Positions 1-8,197 of a stretch of 64,000 bases of DNA are shown piece after piece. The notes beneath the pieces were generated by a model. That model saw only the letters and a list, made by a program, of their open reading frames with translations. It had not been told where the DNA came from and did no database searches. Source of the stretch: Streptomyces tirandamycinicus (GTDB lineage Bacteria > Actinomycetota > Actinomycetes > Streptomycetales > Streptomycetaceae). The position numbers were made by a program, and so were the translations under genes. The DNA is taken from positions 2,223,001 through 2,287,000 of the forward strand of contig NZ_CP029188.1 of the NCBI RefSeq assembly GCF_003097515.1. The letters are read 5' to 3'. The first letter of the stretch is position 1. Every line of letters begins with the position of its first letter.

Positions 1-170
1 CCCATCCTCTTGCCCGGGGGTGGGGCCTCGTCCCTTCGCAGGCTCGCCCGCTCGGACCACAGCGCCCGAGCACAGGTACCCGGCTCCCTCGACGCGACGT
101 AGGCGACGACGCCGGCAGTCCTTCCGTCTTCACCTCCGTTCACCACACCCGTAGATTGCCGACTCCTGAC

Positions 171-494
171 ATGACCACCGATCGCACGCCCGCGCCGGGC
201 ACACTGCCGTCCGTCCCCCTCGCCGAGGCCCGCGCTCAGCTGTCCAAGCTGGTCACGCTCGCCGAGTACACCGGGCAGGTCACCGCCCTCACTCGCTACG
301 GGCAGCCGGTCGCCGCGATCGTCCCCGCGAGGCTCCTGCCACTCCTCGCCGGGGCCGCCGCGGGTCCCGCTCCCATCGACCCCGCGTTCTCCGCAGCCGT
401 CCAGGCTCACGCCGCTACCATCACCGGCACCTCCCACGAGGAGAACGCCGAGATCCTCGACGAGCTGCGCCGGGATGACGACGCCGCCCAGTGA
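171..494 (+). CDS. Phd/YefM-family antitoxin, orphan
   Basis: Small protein of 107 aa from the ATG at 171; an in-frame TTG at 156 is an alternative start. Residues about 15-55 have the Phd/YefM look: 'PLAEARAQLSKLV', then a short helix and 'TRYGQPVAAIVPA', the DNA-binding N-terminal half that represses its own operon. The acidic C-terminal tail ('EENAEILDELRRDDD') would be the toxin-neutralising part. The stop codon overlaps the GTG of a PIN-toxin frame in GTGA fashion, the usual arrangement for a toxin-antitoxin operon. That toxin is broken almost at once, so this is an antitoxin without a working partner here. Family assignment is by motif; function is inferred. Confidence 0.72.
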   Translation: MTTDRTPAPGTLPSVPLAEARAQLSKLVTLAEYTGQVTALTRYGQPVAAIVPARLLPLLAGAAAGPAPIDPAFSAAVQAHAATITGTSHEENAEILDELRRDDDAAQ

Positions 495-530
495 TCGTCA
501 TCGATGCGTCCGCCCCGGCCGACCGCCCAT
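491..530 (+). pseudogene. Truncated PIN-domain toxin remnant
   Basis: The frame starts at GTG 491 with 'MIVIDASA', the typical first beta-strand and first catalytic Asp of PIN-domain (VapC-like) ribonuclease toxins. After about eight residues the reading becomes Pro/Arg/Ala-rich sequence with no PIN features and runs into the 3' side of ssrA on the other strand. A PIN toxin is normally about 130 aa, so nearly all of it is missing. Truncation next to the tmRNA 3' end fits an old integration or excision event at ssrA, but no integrase or second attachment copy is visible. Confidence 0.55.
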
Positions 531-634
531 CACGACCGGATTCGCCGCCGCACGCCGCTCCCGCGGCATGCGGAAGACCCCCTGCCCTGGCGAAGTTCTC
601 GCAGGTCAGAGGGTCTTTGCTCACATGGGATGAG

Positions 635-1001
635 TGGAGATGGCGGGAATCGAACCCGCGTCCAACGGTGCGGAACCAGGGCTTCTCCGTGTGCAGTCCG
701 CTGCGATTTTCTCAGCCCCGGAGATCACGCGAACAAGTCTCCGACGGGCTCAGTCACTGCTTGTTGTCCCTCTACACCCCGTGACCGGGTCTAGAGGTGG
801 AGTTCCCTAGCTGATGCCAGGATCCGGGTCGGGAACGCCCCCGGGCTGACACTTCGCGAGTCGCTACTTAGGCAGCGAGGGCGAAGGAATCGCGCTTGGT
901 GTTGGCGATTATTGGTTGCGACATATGGTTTACGAGATCATTGCCGCTTCCTCGACACGCTTCCCCTGCTTCGACATCCGCTGTCGAAACCGATCATCCC
1001 C
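635..1001 (-). ncRNA. ssrA: Transfer-messenger RNA (tmRNA)
   Basis: The 5' end GGGGATG (1001-995) pairs with CATCTCC (642-636) to form a tRNA-like acceptor stem with a third-position G-U wobble, the alanine identity element. The discriminator A is at 635 and CCA is not encoded. The T arm GGTTCGATTCC lies just inside the 3' end. The tag frame starts at the resume codon GCC (906-904) and ends at TAA (870-868), giving ANTKRDSFALAA. tmRNA rescues ribosomes stalled on broken mRNAs and marks the product for proteolysis. Its protein partner smpB lies nearby on the same strand. The tag is 12 codons, shorter than the longer ANTKRDS...FALAA tag I recall for S. coelicolor. Confidence 0.96.
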
Positions 1002-1288
1002 ATGTTGATTTTTCAATGCCTGCCCTCTCGGGGAGGGCAGGAGCCATCGTACGTGACCAACGCGCGAACGTGCCAGCGTATTCCGCGCGTCCGGCCCGGA
1101 CCGGTGCTGCGGACCGGTGCTGCGGCCGTGCTGCGGACCGGCGGCGCGGCACGCCCGCGGCCGGTGGTGCGGTCGGTCCCGGCCCGGCAGAGGCGCGGCG
1201 CCCGCGCCCGGCCGGCGTCTCGGCGGCCTGGTCGGGCCTGGTCGGGCCTGGTCCGGCCGGGGTACGGGGCCCGGCGCACGTGTGCGGC

Positions 1289-1768
1289 TCAGGCCCGCTG
1301 GCGCCGCCGCGCCGCGGACATCGCCCGGTCGGCCTCGCGACGGTCCTGCTTCTCCCGCAGGGTCTGCCGCTTGTCGTACTCCTTCTTGCCCTTCGCCAGG
1401 GCGATCTCGACCTTGGCCCGGCCGTCCTTGAAGTACAGGGCGAGCGGCACGATGGTGTGGCCCGTCTCCTGGGACTTGGACTCCAGCTTGTCGATCTCCT
1501 CCCGGTGCAGCAGCAGCTTCCGCTTCCGCCGGGCGCTGTGGTTGGTCCAGGTGCCCTGGCTGTACTCCGGCACATGGACGTTGTGCAGCCACGCCTCGTG
1601 GTCGTGGATGTCGACGAACCCGTCAGCCAGCGAGGCCCGCCCCTGACGCAGCGACTTCACCTCGGTACCCATCAGCACGAGACCGCACTCGTAGGTGTCG
1701 AGGATGTGGTAGTCGTGCCGCGCCTTCTTGTTCTGCGCGATCAGCTTGCGCCCTTTTTCCTTAGCCAT
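1289..1768 (-). CDS. smpB: SsrA-binding protein SmpB
   Basis: 159 aa, the usual SmpB length. The N-terminal '[13 protein letters not shown]' and '[10 protein letters not shown]' strands of the OB-fold, the '[12 protein letters not shown]' segment and the basic C-terminal tail ('[23 protein letters not shown]') that enters the mRNA channel are all present. SmpB binds the tRNA-like domain of tmRNA and delivers it to stalled ribosomes. It sits 18 nt downstream of the S41 peptidase gene and shortly upstream of ssrA, so trans-translation protein and RNA are adjacent. The start codon ATG 1768 is preceded by a purine-rich stretch. Confidence 0.97.
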   Translation of the reverse strand: MAKEKGRKLIAQNKKARHDYHILDTYECGLVLMGTEVKSLRQGRASLADGFVDIHDHEAWLHNVHVPEYSQGTWTNHSARRKRKLLLHREEIDKLESKSQETGHTIVPLALYFKDGRAKVEIALAKGKKEYDKRQTLREKQDRREADRAMSAARRRQRA

Positions 1769-1786
1769 AGTGCGGTCATTTTCGCA

Positions 1787-2956
1787 CTACGACCCGGCTC
1801 CGAGGCCACTCAATACCGTCCGGGCCCGCTCCTCGGCACGCTCGCTCACGGCCAGGTCCGGGACGATGCCCCGGCCGTCCACGTCGTGACCGGCCGGAGT
1901 GCGGTAGTGGCCCACGGTGAGCTCGGCGACGGAACCGTCGGGCAGCTGCTCGGGCATCTGCACCGATCCCTTCCCGAAGGTGCGGGCGCCGACGGTGACG
2001 GCGCGCCCCCGGTCCTTCAGGGCGCCCGTGACCAGCTCGGCCGCGCTCATCGTGCCGCCGTCCACCAGCGCCACGACCGGCCGGCCGGTGTCCCCGCCCG
2101 GACTGGCGTAGAGCGCCTTCTGCTCACCGCGCACGTCGTAGGTGGCGACCAGGCCGCCGTCCAGGAAGGCGGACGCCGCCGTGACGGCCTCGGAGACCAG
2201 CCCGCCGCTGTTGCCCCGCAGGTCCAGCAGGACACCGGCACCCTCCGGTGCCGACTCCACCGCCTGCCGCACCCGCTCCCCGGCGCCCTTGGTGAAGGCC
2301 TCGACCTTGATCAGCACGGCCTCGCCCTCGAGCTTCCTGACGGTGACGGCCTCGGTGGCGAGCCGGGCCCGGCGCACCGTCCGGCTCCAGGCGCGGTCGC
2401 CGCGCTGCAGCCCCAGCACCACGGACGAGCCCGCGCCGGCGCTCCCGCCGTCACCGCGCAGCAGCCGGACGACCTCGCTGACCGGCCGCCCGTCTATCCG
2501 GGCCCCGTCGACCGTGCGCAACTGGTCGCCGACGCGGATGCCGGCCAGGTCCGCCGGACCGCCGTGCTGCAGCCGGGCGACCTCGACCCGGCCGTCCGCA
2601 CCGCGCCTGGCCCACAGCCCGACGCCGGTGTAGGAGCCGTCGAGGGCGCGCGCGAACTCCTCGTACTCGCCCTTGTCGTACACGGCGCCCCAGCGGTCCC
2701 CGCTGCGGCTGACGACCTCTTCCGCGGCCTTGGCGCCGGACTTGCCGTCCGCGGCGGCCTCGGCGGCGGCGCGTGCGATCTCGTCGCGGTCGACCGTGGC
2801 GGCGGCCGCGCGCACGCGCGGCTCGGGCGGCTCGTCCTCGGCGCGGGGCAGCAGGCCTGTCGCGGAACCGGTGGCGAGCGCGCTCGCGAACACCAGCGTC
2901 AGGATCGCCCCGTGGCGCAGGCCACGGGGCACCTTGGATGATCCAGGGCCCAACAT
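1787..2956 (-). CDS. S41-family (CtpA-like) carboxy-terminal processing protease
   Basis: 389 aa from ATG 2956. An N-terminal signal anchor ('GAILTLVFASALATG', about 16-32) exports the enzyme. A PDZ domain occupies about 105-190 ('YTGVGLWARRGADGRVEVARL ... AGIRVGDQL'). The S41 catalytic core follows, with 'LDLRGNSGG' and the Ser-Lys dyad near Ser304 ('GTMSAAE') and Lys329 ('TFGKGSVQ'). It would cleave C-terminal ends of extracytoplasmic proteins. It lies 68 nt after ftsX and 18 nt before smpB, suggesting an ftsE-ftsX-protease-smpB transcript. A role together with FtsEX in cell-wall hydrolysis is possible but inferred from position only. Confidence 0.93.
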   Translation of the reverse strand: MLGPGSSKVPRGLRHGAILTLVFASALATGSATGLLPRAEDEPPEPRVRAAAATVDRDEIARAAAEAAADGKSGAKAAEEVVSRSGDRWGAVYDKGEYEEFARALDGSYTGVGLWARRGADGRVEVARLQHGGPADLAGIRVGDQLRTVDGARIDGRPVSEVVRLLRGDGGSAGAGSSVVLGLQRGDRAWSRTVRRARLATEAVTVRKLEGEAVLIKVEAFTKGAGERVRQAVESAPEGAGVLLDLRGNSGGLVSEAVTAASAFLDGGLVATYDVRGEQKALYASPGGDTGRPVVALVDGGTMSAAELVTGALKDRGRAVTVGARTFGKGSVQMPEQLPDGSVAELTVGHYRTPAGHDVDGRGIVPDLAVSERAEERARTVLSGLGAGS

Positions 2957-3024
2957 GGCGCCCACTCTAGGACAAGCGAAGGGCGCCGTAGGGCTGTTGA
3001 CCCGTACGGCGCCCGGGGCGCTCG

Positions 3025-3942
3025 TCACACCTTCAGGTACTTGCGCAACGCGATGAAAGCGGCCATGGAGGGCATCAGCAGCCCGATCACCAGGACGAGC
3101 GGCAGTACCGCTATCACCGCGTCCCAGCCGATGAAGTTGACCAACGGCATCTTCTCGGAGAGCGCCAGCCCGCCGTCGATGAGGAAGTACCGGCCGACCA
3201 GCAGCATCACGCAGGCCACCAGGCCGCCGAGCAGTCCGGCGAAGGCGGCCTCCATGATGAACGGCATCTGGATGTAGAAGCTGGACGCTCCGACGAGCCG
3301 CATGATCCCCGTCTCCCGCCGCCGGCTGAACGCCGACACCCGCACGGTGTTGACGATCAGCATCAGCGCGATGACCAGCATCAGCCCCATGATGAAGAGG
3401 GCGGCGACGTTCATGCCCCGCATCATGTTGAAGAGGTTCTCCAGGATGCCGCGCTGGTCCTGGATGGACTGGACCCCGTCGCGGCCGGCGAACGCGGTCG
3501 CCACCACCTTGTACTTCTCCGGGTCCTTCAGCTTGACCCGGAACGACTCCTGCATCTGGTCGGGCGTGATGACCGTGGCGATGGCGGTGTCGCTGTACTG
3601 CTCGCGGTAGTGCTTGTAGGCCTCGTCGGCGCTCTCGTGGTGGACCTTCTCGACGATGGCCATGTCCTGGAGGTCGGACTTGATCTGCTCCCGCTGCTCG
3701 GCGGTGACGGCACCCTTCGAGCACTGCTCGTCCGTCTCCGCGTCGTTCTTGTTGCAGAGGTAGATGGAGACGTTGACCTTGTCGTACCAGAAGTCCTTCA
3801 TGGTGCTGACCTGTTCACGCATGAGCAGGGCGCCACCGAAGAGGGCGAGCGACAGGGCCACGGAGACGATCACCGCGAAGGTCATCGTCAGGTTGCGGCG
3901 GAGACCGACGCCGATCTCCGACAGTACGAACTGGGCGCGCAT
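3025..3942 (-). CDS. ftsX: Cell-division permease-like protein FtsX
   Basis: 305 aa, the usual length for actinobacterial FtsX. One N-terminal membrane segment ('MTFAVIVSVALSLALFGGALLM', about 20-42) is followed by an extracellular loop containing the Cys pair 'YLCNKNDAETDEQC'. Three more membrane segments lie in the C-terminal half, with the motif 'RRRETGIMRLVGAS' typical of FtsX/MacB permeases. FtsX transmits ATP hydrolysis by FtsE across the membrane to activate peptidoglycan hydrolases. It starts 41 nt after the ftsE stop codon, clearly the same operon. Confidence 0.97.
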   Translation of the reverse strand: MRAQFVLSEIGVGLRRNLTMTFAVIVSVALSLALFGGALLMREQVSTMKDFWYDKVNVSIYLCNKNDAETDEQCSKGAVTAEQREQIKSDLQDMAIVEKVHHESADEAYKHYREQYSDTAIATVITPDQMQESFRVKLKDPEKYKVVATAFAGRDGVQSIQDQRGILENLFNMMRGMNVAALFIMGLMLVIALMLIVNTVRVSAFSRRRETGIMRLVGASSFYIQMPFIMEAAFAGLLGGLVACVMLLVGRYFLIDGGLALSEKMPLVNFIGWDAVIAVLPLVLVIGLLMPSMAAFIALRKYLKV

Positions 3943-3983
3943 GGCGAGTGTTTCAGCCTTTCCTCTACCTGCTCAGTGCCTGC

Positions 3984-4673
3984 TCAGTGCTGGTAGCCGT
4001 AGACACCGCGCGCCTGGTCGCGTACGAGCCGGCCCTGTTCGAGCTCGATGACGCGCTTGCGCATCTGGTCGACGATGTTCTGGTCGTGGGTCGCCATCAC
4101 CACCGTGGTTCCGGTCCGGTTGATCCGGTCCAGCAGTTTCATGATGCCGACGGAGGTCTGGGGGTCGAGGTTTCCGGTCGGCTCGTCCGCGATCAGCAGC
4201 ATGGGGCGGTTGACGAAGGCACGGGCGATCGCCACGCGCTGCTGCTCACCGCCGGAGAGCTCCCCAGGCATCCGCTCCTCCTTGCCGCCGAGACCGACGA
4301 GGTCGAGGACCTGGGGAACGGCCTTGCGGATCTCTCCGCGCGGCTTGCCGATGACCTCCTGCGCGAAGGCGACGTTCTGGGCGACGGTCTTGTTCGGCAG
4401 CAGGCGGAAGTCCTGGAAGACGGTGCCCAGCTGCCGGCGCATGTGCGGCACCTTCCAGTTGGACAGGCGCGCGAGGTCCTTGCCGAGGACGTGCACCTGC
4501 CCCTGGCTGGCACGCTCCTCGCGGAGGACCAGCCGCAGGAAGGTCGACTTGCCGGAGCCGGACGAGCCCACGAGGAAGACGAACTCGCCCTTCTCGATCT
4601 CCAGGGAGACATCGCGAAGGGCTGGACGGTTCTGCTTGGGGTAGCTCTTGGAGACGCTGTCGAATCGGATCAC
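3984..4673 (-). CDS. ftsE: Cell-division ATP-binding protein FtsE
   Basis: 229 aa beginning at GTG 4673. It is an ABC ATPase with Walker A 'GSSGSGKST' (36-44), a Q-loop in '[14 protein letters not shown]', the signature '[14 protein letters not shown]' (about 139-152) and Walker B '[12 protein letters not shown]'. The segment '[12 protein letters not shown]' and the immediately following ftsX identify FtsE rather than another ABC ATPase. FtsEX couples division to peptidoglycan cleavage. The start codon abuts the divergent intergenic region, so this is the first gene of the minus-strand operon running to smpB. Confidence 0.97.
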   Translation of the reverse strand: MIRFDSVSKSYPKQNRPALRDVSLEIEKGEFVFLVGSSGSGKSTFLRLVLREERASQGQVHVLGKDLARLSNWKVPHMRRQLGTVFQDFRLLPNKTVAQNVAFAQEVIGKPRGEIRKAVPQVLDLVGLGGKEERMPGELSGGEQQRVAIARAFVNRPMLLIADEPTGNLDPQTSVGIMKLLDRINRTGTTVVMATHDQNIVDQMRKRVIELEQGRLVRDQARGVYGYQH

Positions 4674-4989
4674 GGATGCACCACGGTCGGCCGGGAGTAT
4701 GTGTGCGTGACCATACGCGAACGAGGATGGCGCGTGCAGTCACCGCCCGGAGTTGCGCGATTTGTCGGATTGATAGCGCCCTTTCGCCTCCGCTGCCGGC
4801 CCCCGGAACAGGCCTGATCCGACGGGGCGCGCCGAATCGCCCGCGAGCTGGCACAGTGGTACCCGGGAACGAACACGGTTCCCGGAGCGTTGCGCGGAGA
4901 GACACGCGGAGAAGCATCGGGGAACCACCGGGGAACGCCGGAAGAACGGACTCCGCCGGCGGCTCCGCCGCGCGGGAGGAGGAGAGCGC
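4674..4989. other. Divergent intergenic region, ftsE / small membrane protein
   Basis: 316 bases with no convincing gene. It must hold the ftsE promoter on the minus strand and the promoter of the 64-aa gene on plus. The purine-rich GGAGGAGGAG just before 4990 is the ribosome-binding site of that small gene. No clear promoter boxes or long inverted repeat were seen. Confidence 0.5.
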
Positions 4990-5184
4990 ATGACCTACGA
5001 CCGACTGGTGTGCGCCAACTGCGCCGCGCCCGTCGCGGAGGGCCGCTGCCCCGTCTGCCGGGCCAGTCGCGAGCGCCTGCAGCAGAACGGCCCCTTCGCG
5101 GGCCTGAACCCTGCGGCGCTGGTGGCGCTGCTGGTGGTCCTGGTTGCGGCGCTGGCACTCCTGGCGCACCAGACCGCCGCCTGA
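4990..5184 (+). CDS. Small zinc-ribbon-like membrane protein, function unknown
   Basis: 64 aa. The N-terminal third has two paired cysteines ('LVCANCAAPV' and 'GRCPVCRAS'), a minimal zinc-ribbon. The C-terminal half is one hydrophobic helix ('ALVALLVVLVAALALLAHQ'), so the protein is probably a membrane-anchored zinc-finger-like peptide. An excellent GGAGGAGGAGAGCGC precedes the ATG. The divergent position next to ftsE and the strong Shine-Dalgarno support a real gene. I do not know a function for it. Confidence 0.8.
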   Translation: MTYDRLVCANCAAPVAEGRCPVCRASRERLQQNGPFAGLNPAALVALLVVLVAALALLAHQTAA

Positions 5185-5272
5185 CGCACCGGCCGAGCCG
5201 AATCAGGCACCGAATCAGGCACCGCATCCGCGCAGGAATACACAGAAGCGCACGGGAACGCGCGGGAACGCA

Positions 5273-5310
5273 CAGGGGCCCGGAGAGCCGAACGGCTCTC
5301 CGGGCCCCTG
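5273..5310. terminator. Bidirectional hairpin terminator
   Basis: A perfect 18-bp inverted repeat (5273-5290 with 5293-5310) around a 2-nt loop. It lies between the convergent ends of the small zinc-ribbon gene and the LAETG protein gene and can serve both strands. Confidence 0.85.
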
Positions 5311-5379
5311 TCGCATGCCGTGACGAGTCACCGGCGCAGGTCAGATCCGATCCCGTGGATCAGTGACAAGCTGGCCCGG

Positions 5380-6192
5380 TCAGACAGCGGCGCGGCCGCC
5401 GACGAGGCGGGGCAGCATACGGAAGCCGATGCCACCGGCGATCATCGTCGCGGCACCGACCAGCAGGAACGTGGTCTCGGCGGCGCCGGTCTCGGCCAGC
5501 TCCTCCTTGGCCTCGCCCTGCTCCACCGGCTGCGAGCCGACGGAGTCGGTGTCGGTGTTGTCGGCGCACTCGGCACCCTCGACGCTCACGGTGCAGCCGT
5601 CGGAGCCGCCGTCGCCGCCACCGGTTGCGACGGAGCCACCGGCAGTCGCACTGGAGCCGCCGGTGCTGGAGGAACCGCCGGTGCTGGAGGAACCGCCGGT
5701 GCTGGAGGAACCGCCGGTGGTCGCGGGGTCACCCGTGGTGGAACCGCCCTGGTCACCGCCAGTGGCGTTACCGCCGGAGTTGCCATTGCCGCCAACCTGA
5801 CCGGCGTCCGCACCGCCAACCTGACCGGCGTCCGCACCGCCAACCTGACCCTCGTCGACGCCGCCAACCTGACCGGCGTCCGCGCCACCAACCTGACCGG
5901 CGTCCGCACCGCCAACCTGACCGGCGTCCGCGCCACCAACCTGACCGGCGTCCGCACCGCCAACCTGACCCTCGTCGACGCCGCCGAGAGCACCGCCATC
6001 GCCCTCGTCATCCTGGATGCCGAGACCGATCTCGGCACCCTCCTGTGTCACCTCGGCCCTGGCACTCAGGCCACCGACGCCGACATCGATGCCAACGGCC
6101 TGGGCGGCACCCGCGGCGGTCAGGGAGGCACCGGCGGCGATCACCGCGCCGGCGGCTATGCGCGCGACGCGAACCCGCGTCTTCTTGGTCAT
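5380..6192 (-). CDS. LAETG-anchored cell-wall surface protein with tandem repeats
   Basis: 270 aa. It has an N-terminal signal peptide ('VARIAAGAVIAAGASLTAAGAAQA'). A low-complexity region of eight GQVGG(A/V)D(A/E) repeats and a run of STGGSS repeats follow, then a short segment with two Cys ('DGCTVSVEGAECADN'). The sorting signal consists of LAETG at 232-236, a hydrophobic helix and an Arg-containing tail. LAxTG is the motif used by class E sortases of streptomycetes (known for long chaplins), so the protein is expected to be covalently anchored in the wall. The repeats suggest an extended stalk. No sortase gene is in the window. Its binding partner or role is unknown. Confidence 0.87.
   Translation of the reverse strand: MTKKTRVRVARIAAGAVIAAGASLTAAGAAQAVGIDVGVGGLSARAEVTQEGAEIGLGIQDDEGDGGALGGVDEGQVGGADAGQVGGADAGQVGGADAGQVGGADAGQVGGVDEGQVGGADAGQVGGADAGQVGGNGNSGGNATGGDQGGSTTGDPATTGGSSSTGGSSSTGGSSSTGGSSATAGGSVATGGGDGGSDGCTVSVEGAECADNTDTDSVGSQPVEQGEAKEELAETGAAETTFLLVGAATMIAGGIGFRMLPRLVGGRAAV
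5794..5985 (-). repeat. Eight 24-bp tandem repeats inside the LAETG protein gene
   Basis: The octamer aacctgac on the plus strand recurs exactly every 24 bp at 5794, 5818, 5842, 5866, 5890, 5914, 5938 and 5962. On the coding strand each unit encodes GQVGG(A/V)D(A/E). Units keep frame, so copy-number changes would lengthen or shorten the protein without disrupting it. Confidence 0.93.
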
Positions 6193-6493
6193 CTGCTGCT
6201 ACCCCCAGTAGCTCATTCGTTTGTAGTGCAGCGTCAGGGGCGGCGACCGTTCAGGGGTTGCGTTTCCACTCCCCTGCTCACACCCGCCCCACAGGTACGC
6301 ATGCCGCGCGTCAGCCTTCCCAGTTTCCGCGGACGCGTCAAGTTTCATTGCGCGCGCAATGCCCGAAATGGGGCCAGTTGCCCGAGGCGGGAGCAGATAA
6401 CTGTGACGTAAGCGAGGAACTACCACTTGCTCAAAGCCAGTTGCCTTATCGACAAAGCGAGCCGCCAGCGGCTTTTCACTTCCCGCCCGCGAA
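6193..6493. other. Intergenic region between LAETG and DUF397 genes
   Basis: About 300 bases, less GC-rich than its surroundings, with no supported gene. It carries the upstream region of the LAETG gene, including a GGGGGT stretch 9-14 nt before its ATG. No clear terminator for the DUF397 gene was seen. Confidence 0.45.
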
Positions 6494-6745
6494 TCACGGG
6501 AACGGCAACCGGCGTCCCTCAGGGTCGATCGGATGGGCCCTGAGTGAGCCGACGAAGGCCGTCCAGGCGGCCGCTCCGAACACGACCGCGGGGCCATGGG
6601 GGTTCTTGCTGTCCCGGACGGGGACGAAGGCTGTGCAGAGGTCGCCGACTTCGAGGCATTCGCCGCTGCTGCCGCCGCTGTAGCTGGACTTGCGCCACTT
6701 CGGGGCGGTGTCGGCGGCGGGGGTGACGTGCTCACTGCTGTGCAT
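6494..6745 (-). CDS. DUF397 domain protein
   Basis: 83 aa with the DUF397 pattern: 'WRKSSYSGGSSGECLEV', then 'VPVRDSKNPHGPAVVF' and 'AWTAFVGSLR'. These small proteins are abundant in Streptomyces next to XRE/DUF5753 regulators, where they act in developmental or antibiotic regulation (compare the WhiJ and AbaA-type systems). The start overlaps the end of the preceding XRE gene by 14 nt, so the two are translationally coupled. The exact biochemical role of DUF397 is not established. Confidence 0.92.
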   Translation of the reverse strand: MHSSEHVTPAADTAPKWRKSSYSGGSSGECLEVGDLCTAFVPVRDSKNPHGPAVVFGAAAWTAFVGSLRAHPIDPEGRRLPFP

Positions 6746-7556
6746 GCTCGTACTCCTCCGCGACGGTCCTGATCAGAGCCAGGGACTCGCGGTGCGAGAG
6801 CGCGTCCCCCAAGGCGTGATCGTAGACCGCCTGGCACTCGCGCACCACGGAGAGCACTTCGAGCACCCGGCCCGTCTTCAGGGCTTCGACATAGGCGACG
6901 GGAGGGAGGTCGTCGAACCACATAAGCGAGACGAAGCCTTCCAGGAGCGAGTGGAGGCCCAGGGAGAACGGCAGGACATGCACCCGGATCCGACGACTCT
7001 CGCCCAAGTCGGCAATATGGCGCAGCTGTTCGCTCATGACTTTCGGACACCCGGCGCCCCTCCGCAGCACCGCCTCGTCCAGCAGCGCCCAGAACACCGG
7101 TGAATGGAAGTCGTCGAGAATGCGGGCGCGTGCGAGTCGTGTACCGAGGAGCCTGTCGCGTTCGGCCTCCGTCTTGGACGGGAAGCCCGAGCTCAGCACC
7201 TCCCGTGCGTACGACTCCGTTTGCAGGACGCCCGGTACCAGCTTCGGCGCGTACTCCCGGATCACCTTCGCCTGGCGCTCCAGTTCCAGCGCCTCCGCGA
7301 AGTGTTCAGCGACCTTGCCCTCCTTCAGCGACGGCAGGAACCGCTCGAAGAAGCCGCCGCTGTCCATCACGCGGTCCAGTCGCCGCGCGTCCTCCACGTC
7401 CGGTCTGCGCCTGCCCGCCTCGATGTGCGCGATATGGGTGCGGGACATGACCACCCGCCGGCTCAGCTCCTCCTGGGTGAGTCCGGCCGCCTCACGACGG
7501 CGCTTCAGCTCGGCCCCGTAGGTCTCACGGGACTTCGGGTTGTCCTCGATCGCCAT
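6732..7556 (-). CDS. XRE-family regulator with DUF5753 domain
   Basis: 274 aa from ATG 7556, chosen because GGGGGAG lies 7 nt upstream; a TTG two codons earlier is less likely. Residues about 12-65 are an XRE helix-turn-helix ('LTQEELSRRVVMSRTHIAHIE'). The rest matches the DUF5753 ligand-sensing region ('VPGVLQTESYAREVL', 'ARILDDFHSPVFWALLDEAVLRR', 'LPFSLGLHSLLEGFVSL'). With its coupled DUF397 gene it forms a WhiJ-like regulator pair. It lies next to the RiPP precursor genes but its target is unknown; control of that cluster is only a guess. Confidence 0.93.
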   Translation of the reverse strand: MAIEDNPKSRETYGAELKRRREAAGLTQEELSRRVVMSRTHIAHIEAGRRRPDVEDARRLDRVMDSGGFFERFLPSLKEGKVAEHFAEALELERQAKVIREYAPKLVPGVLQTESYAREVLSSGFPSKTEAERDRLLGTRLARARILDDFHSPVFWALLDEAVLRRGAGCPKVMSEQLRHIADLGESRRIRVHVLPFSLGLHSLLEGFVSLMWFDDLPPVAYVEALKTGRVLEVLSVVRECQAVYDHALGDALSHRESLALIRTVAEEYEHAQQ

Positions 7557-7668
7557 GCCCAACTCCCCCGGTGCGAAGCCGTCGTCGCCTCTCGTCGGCC
7601 GCTACCGAGCGTAGTGCATTCCCTTTCTTTCCGTGACCGGTACGGGTGGCGGTGAAGGGACGGAGACC

Positions 7669-7707
7669 GGCCCGGAGCGCGGGGTGGGGAGTGTGGCGCT
7701 CCGGGCC
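7669..7707 (-). terminator. Hairpin terminator downstream of the RiPP precursor genes
   Basis: A perfect 12-bp stem, ggcccggagcgc (7669-7680) with gcgctccgggcc (7696-7707), and a 15-nt loop. It lies in the 314-base gap 7557-7870 between the last precursor gene and the XRE gene and is placed to end the RiPP transcript. Nothing else was recognised in the gap. Confidence 0.75.
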
Positions 7708-7870
7708 GGCCATGAGGCCCGCGTCAGCCGCGGGCACTGCCGGGAAGGGCGGCCGGAACCTGCCCGACATGGGCAGGGGCCGGCCGCCCCGGCGGGCCGT
7801 GACGTACTCAGGTGCCGGGCGTCGGCCCGTTCACCGGCCGTCCGTCAGCGGCCTGCGGGATGGCACAGGG

Positions 7871-8056
7871 TCAGGCGCTGCTGGCCGTACCCGCGCTGCT
7901 GAAGCATCCCGACGGCGTGGAGATGGAGCTGCCGGTCGCGGCGGTGCCCACCGTGCTGCCGGGCGAGTGGGACGCCGGCAGGACCTCCAGTTCCGGCGCC
8001 TCCTGGTCGAGGCGCAGGTCGAGTGCCGGGCCGGAGACCGGGGTGATGTCGTTCAT
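7871..8056 (-). CDS. RiPP precursor peptide A
   Basis: 61 aa, with AGGAGGA a few bases before the ATG. The leader (1-27) contains 'LDLRLDQEAPELEVLP', the motif shared by all four precursors. The presumed core (28-61) has 11 Ser, 5 Thr, one Cys (Cys51) and many Gly/Ala and ends in 'AGTASSA'. Such a composition suits azoline formation on Ser/Thr/Cys and Ser/Thr dehydration by the neighbouring YcaO and split LanB. It has the longest N-terminal leader extension ('MNDITPVSGPA') of the four. The leader/core boundary after LP is inferred from the conserved motif; the true cleavage site is unknown. Confidence 0.85.
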   Translation of the reverse strand: MNDITPVSGPALDLRLDQEAPELEVLPASHSPGSTVGTAATGSSISTPSGCFSSAGTASSA

Positions 8057-8197
8057 GATTCCTCCTGTGTGACGGTGTGTGCGGATGTCCGCCGGTGAGC
8101 CGGCGGCGGCCGACGGCGGCGTGTCCGGGGACCTGCCGCGGCCGTCCGGGCCGGCGGGGCGAACGGCTCGTGGCCGCAGCCCGTGCCGTCCGCCGGT

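Noticed and set aside
5794..5985. Regular 24-bp repeats considered as a CRISPR array
   Set aside because: Units are contiguous without spacers and encode in-frame peptide repeats of the LAETG protein; no cas genes are present.
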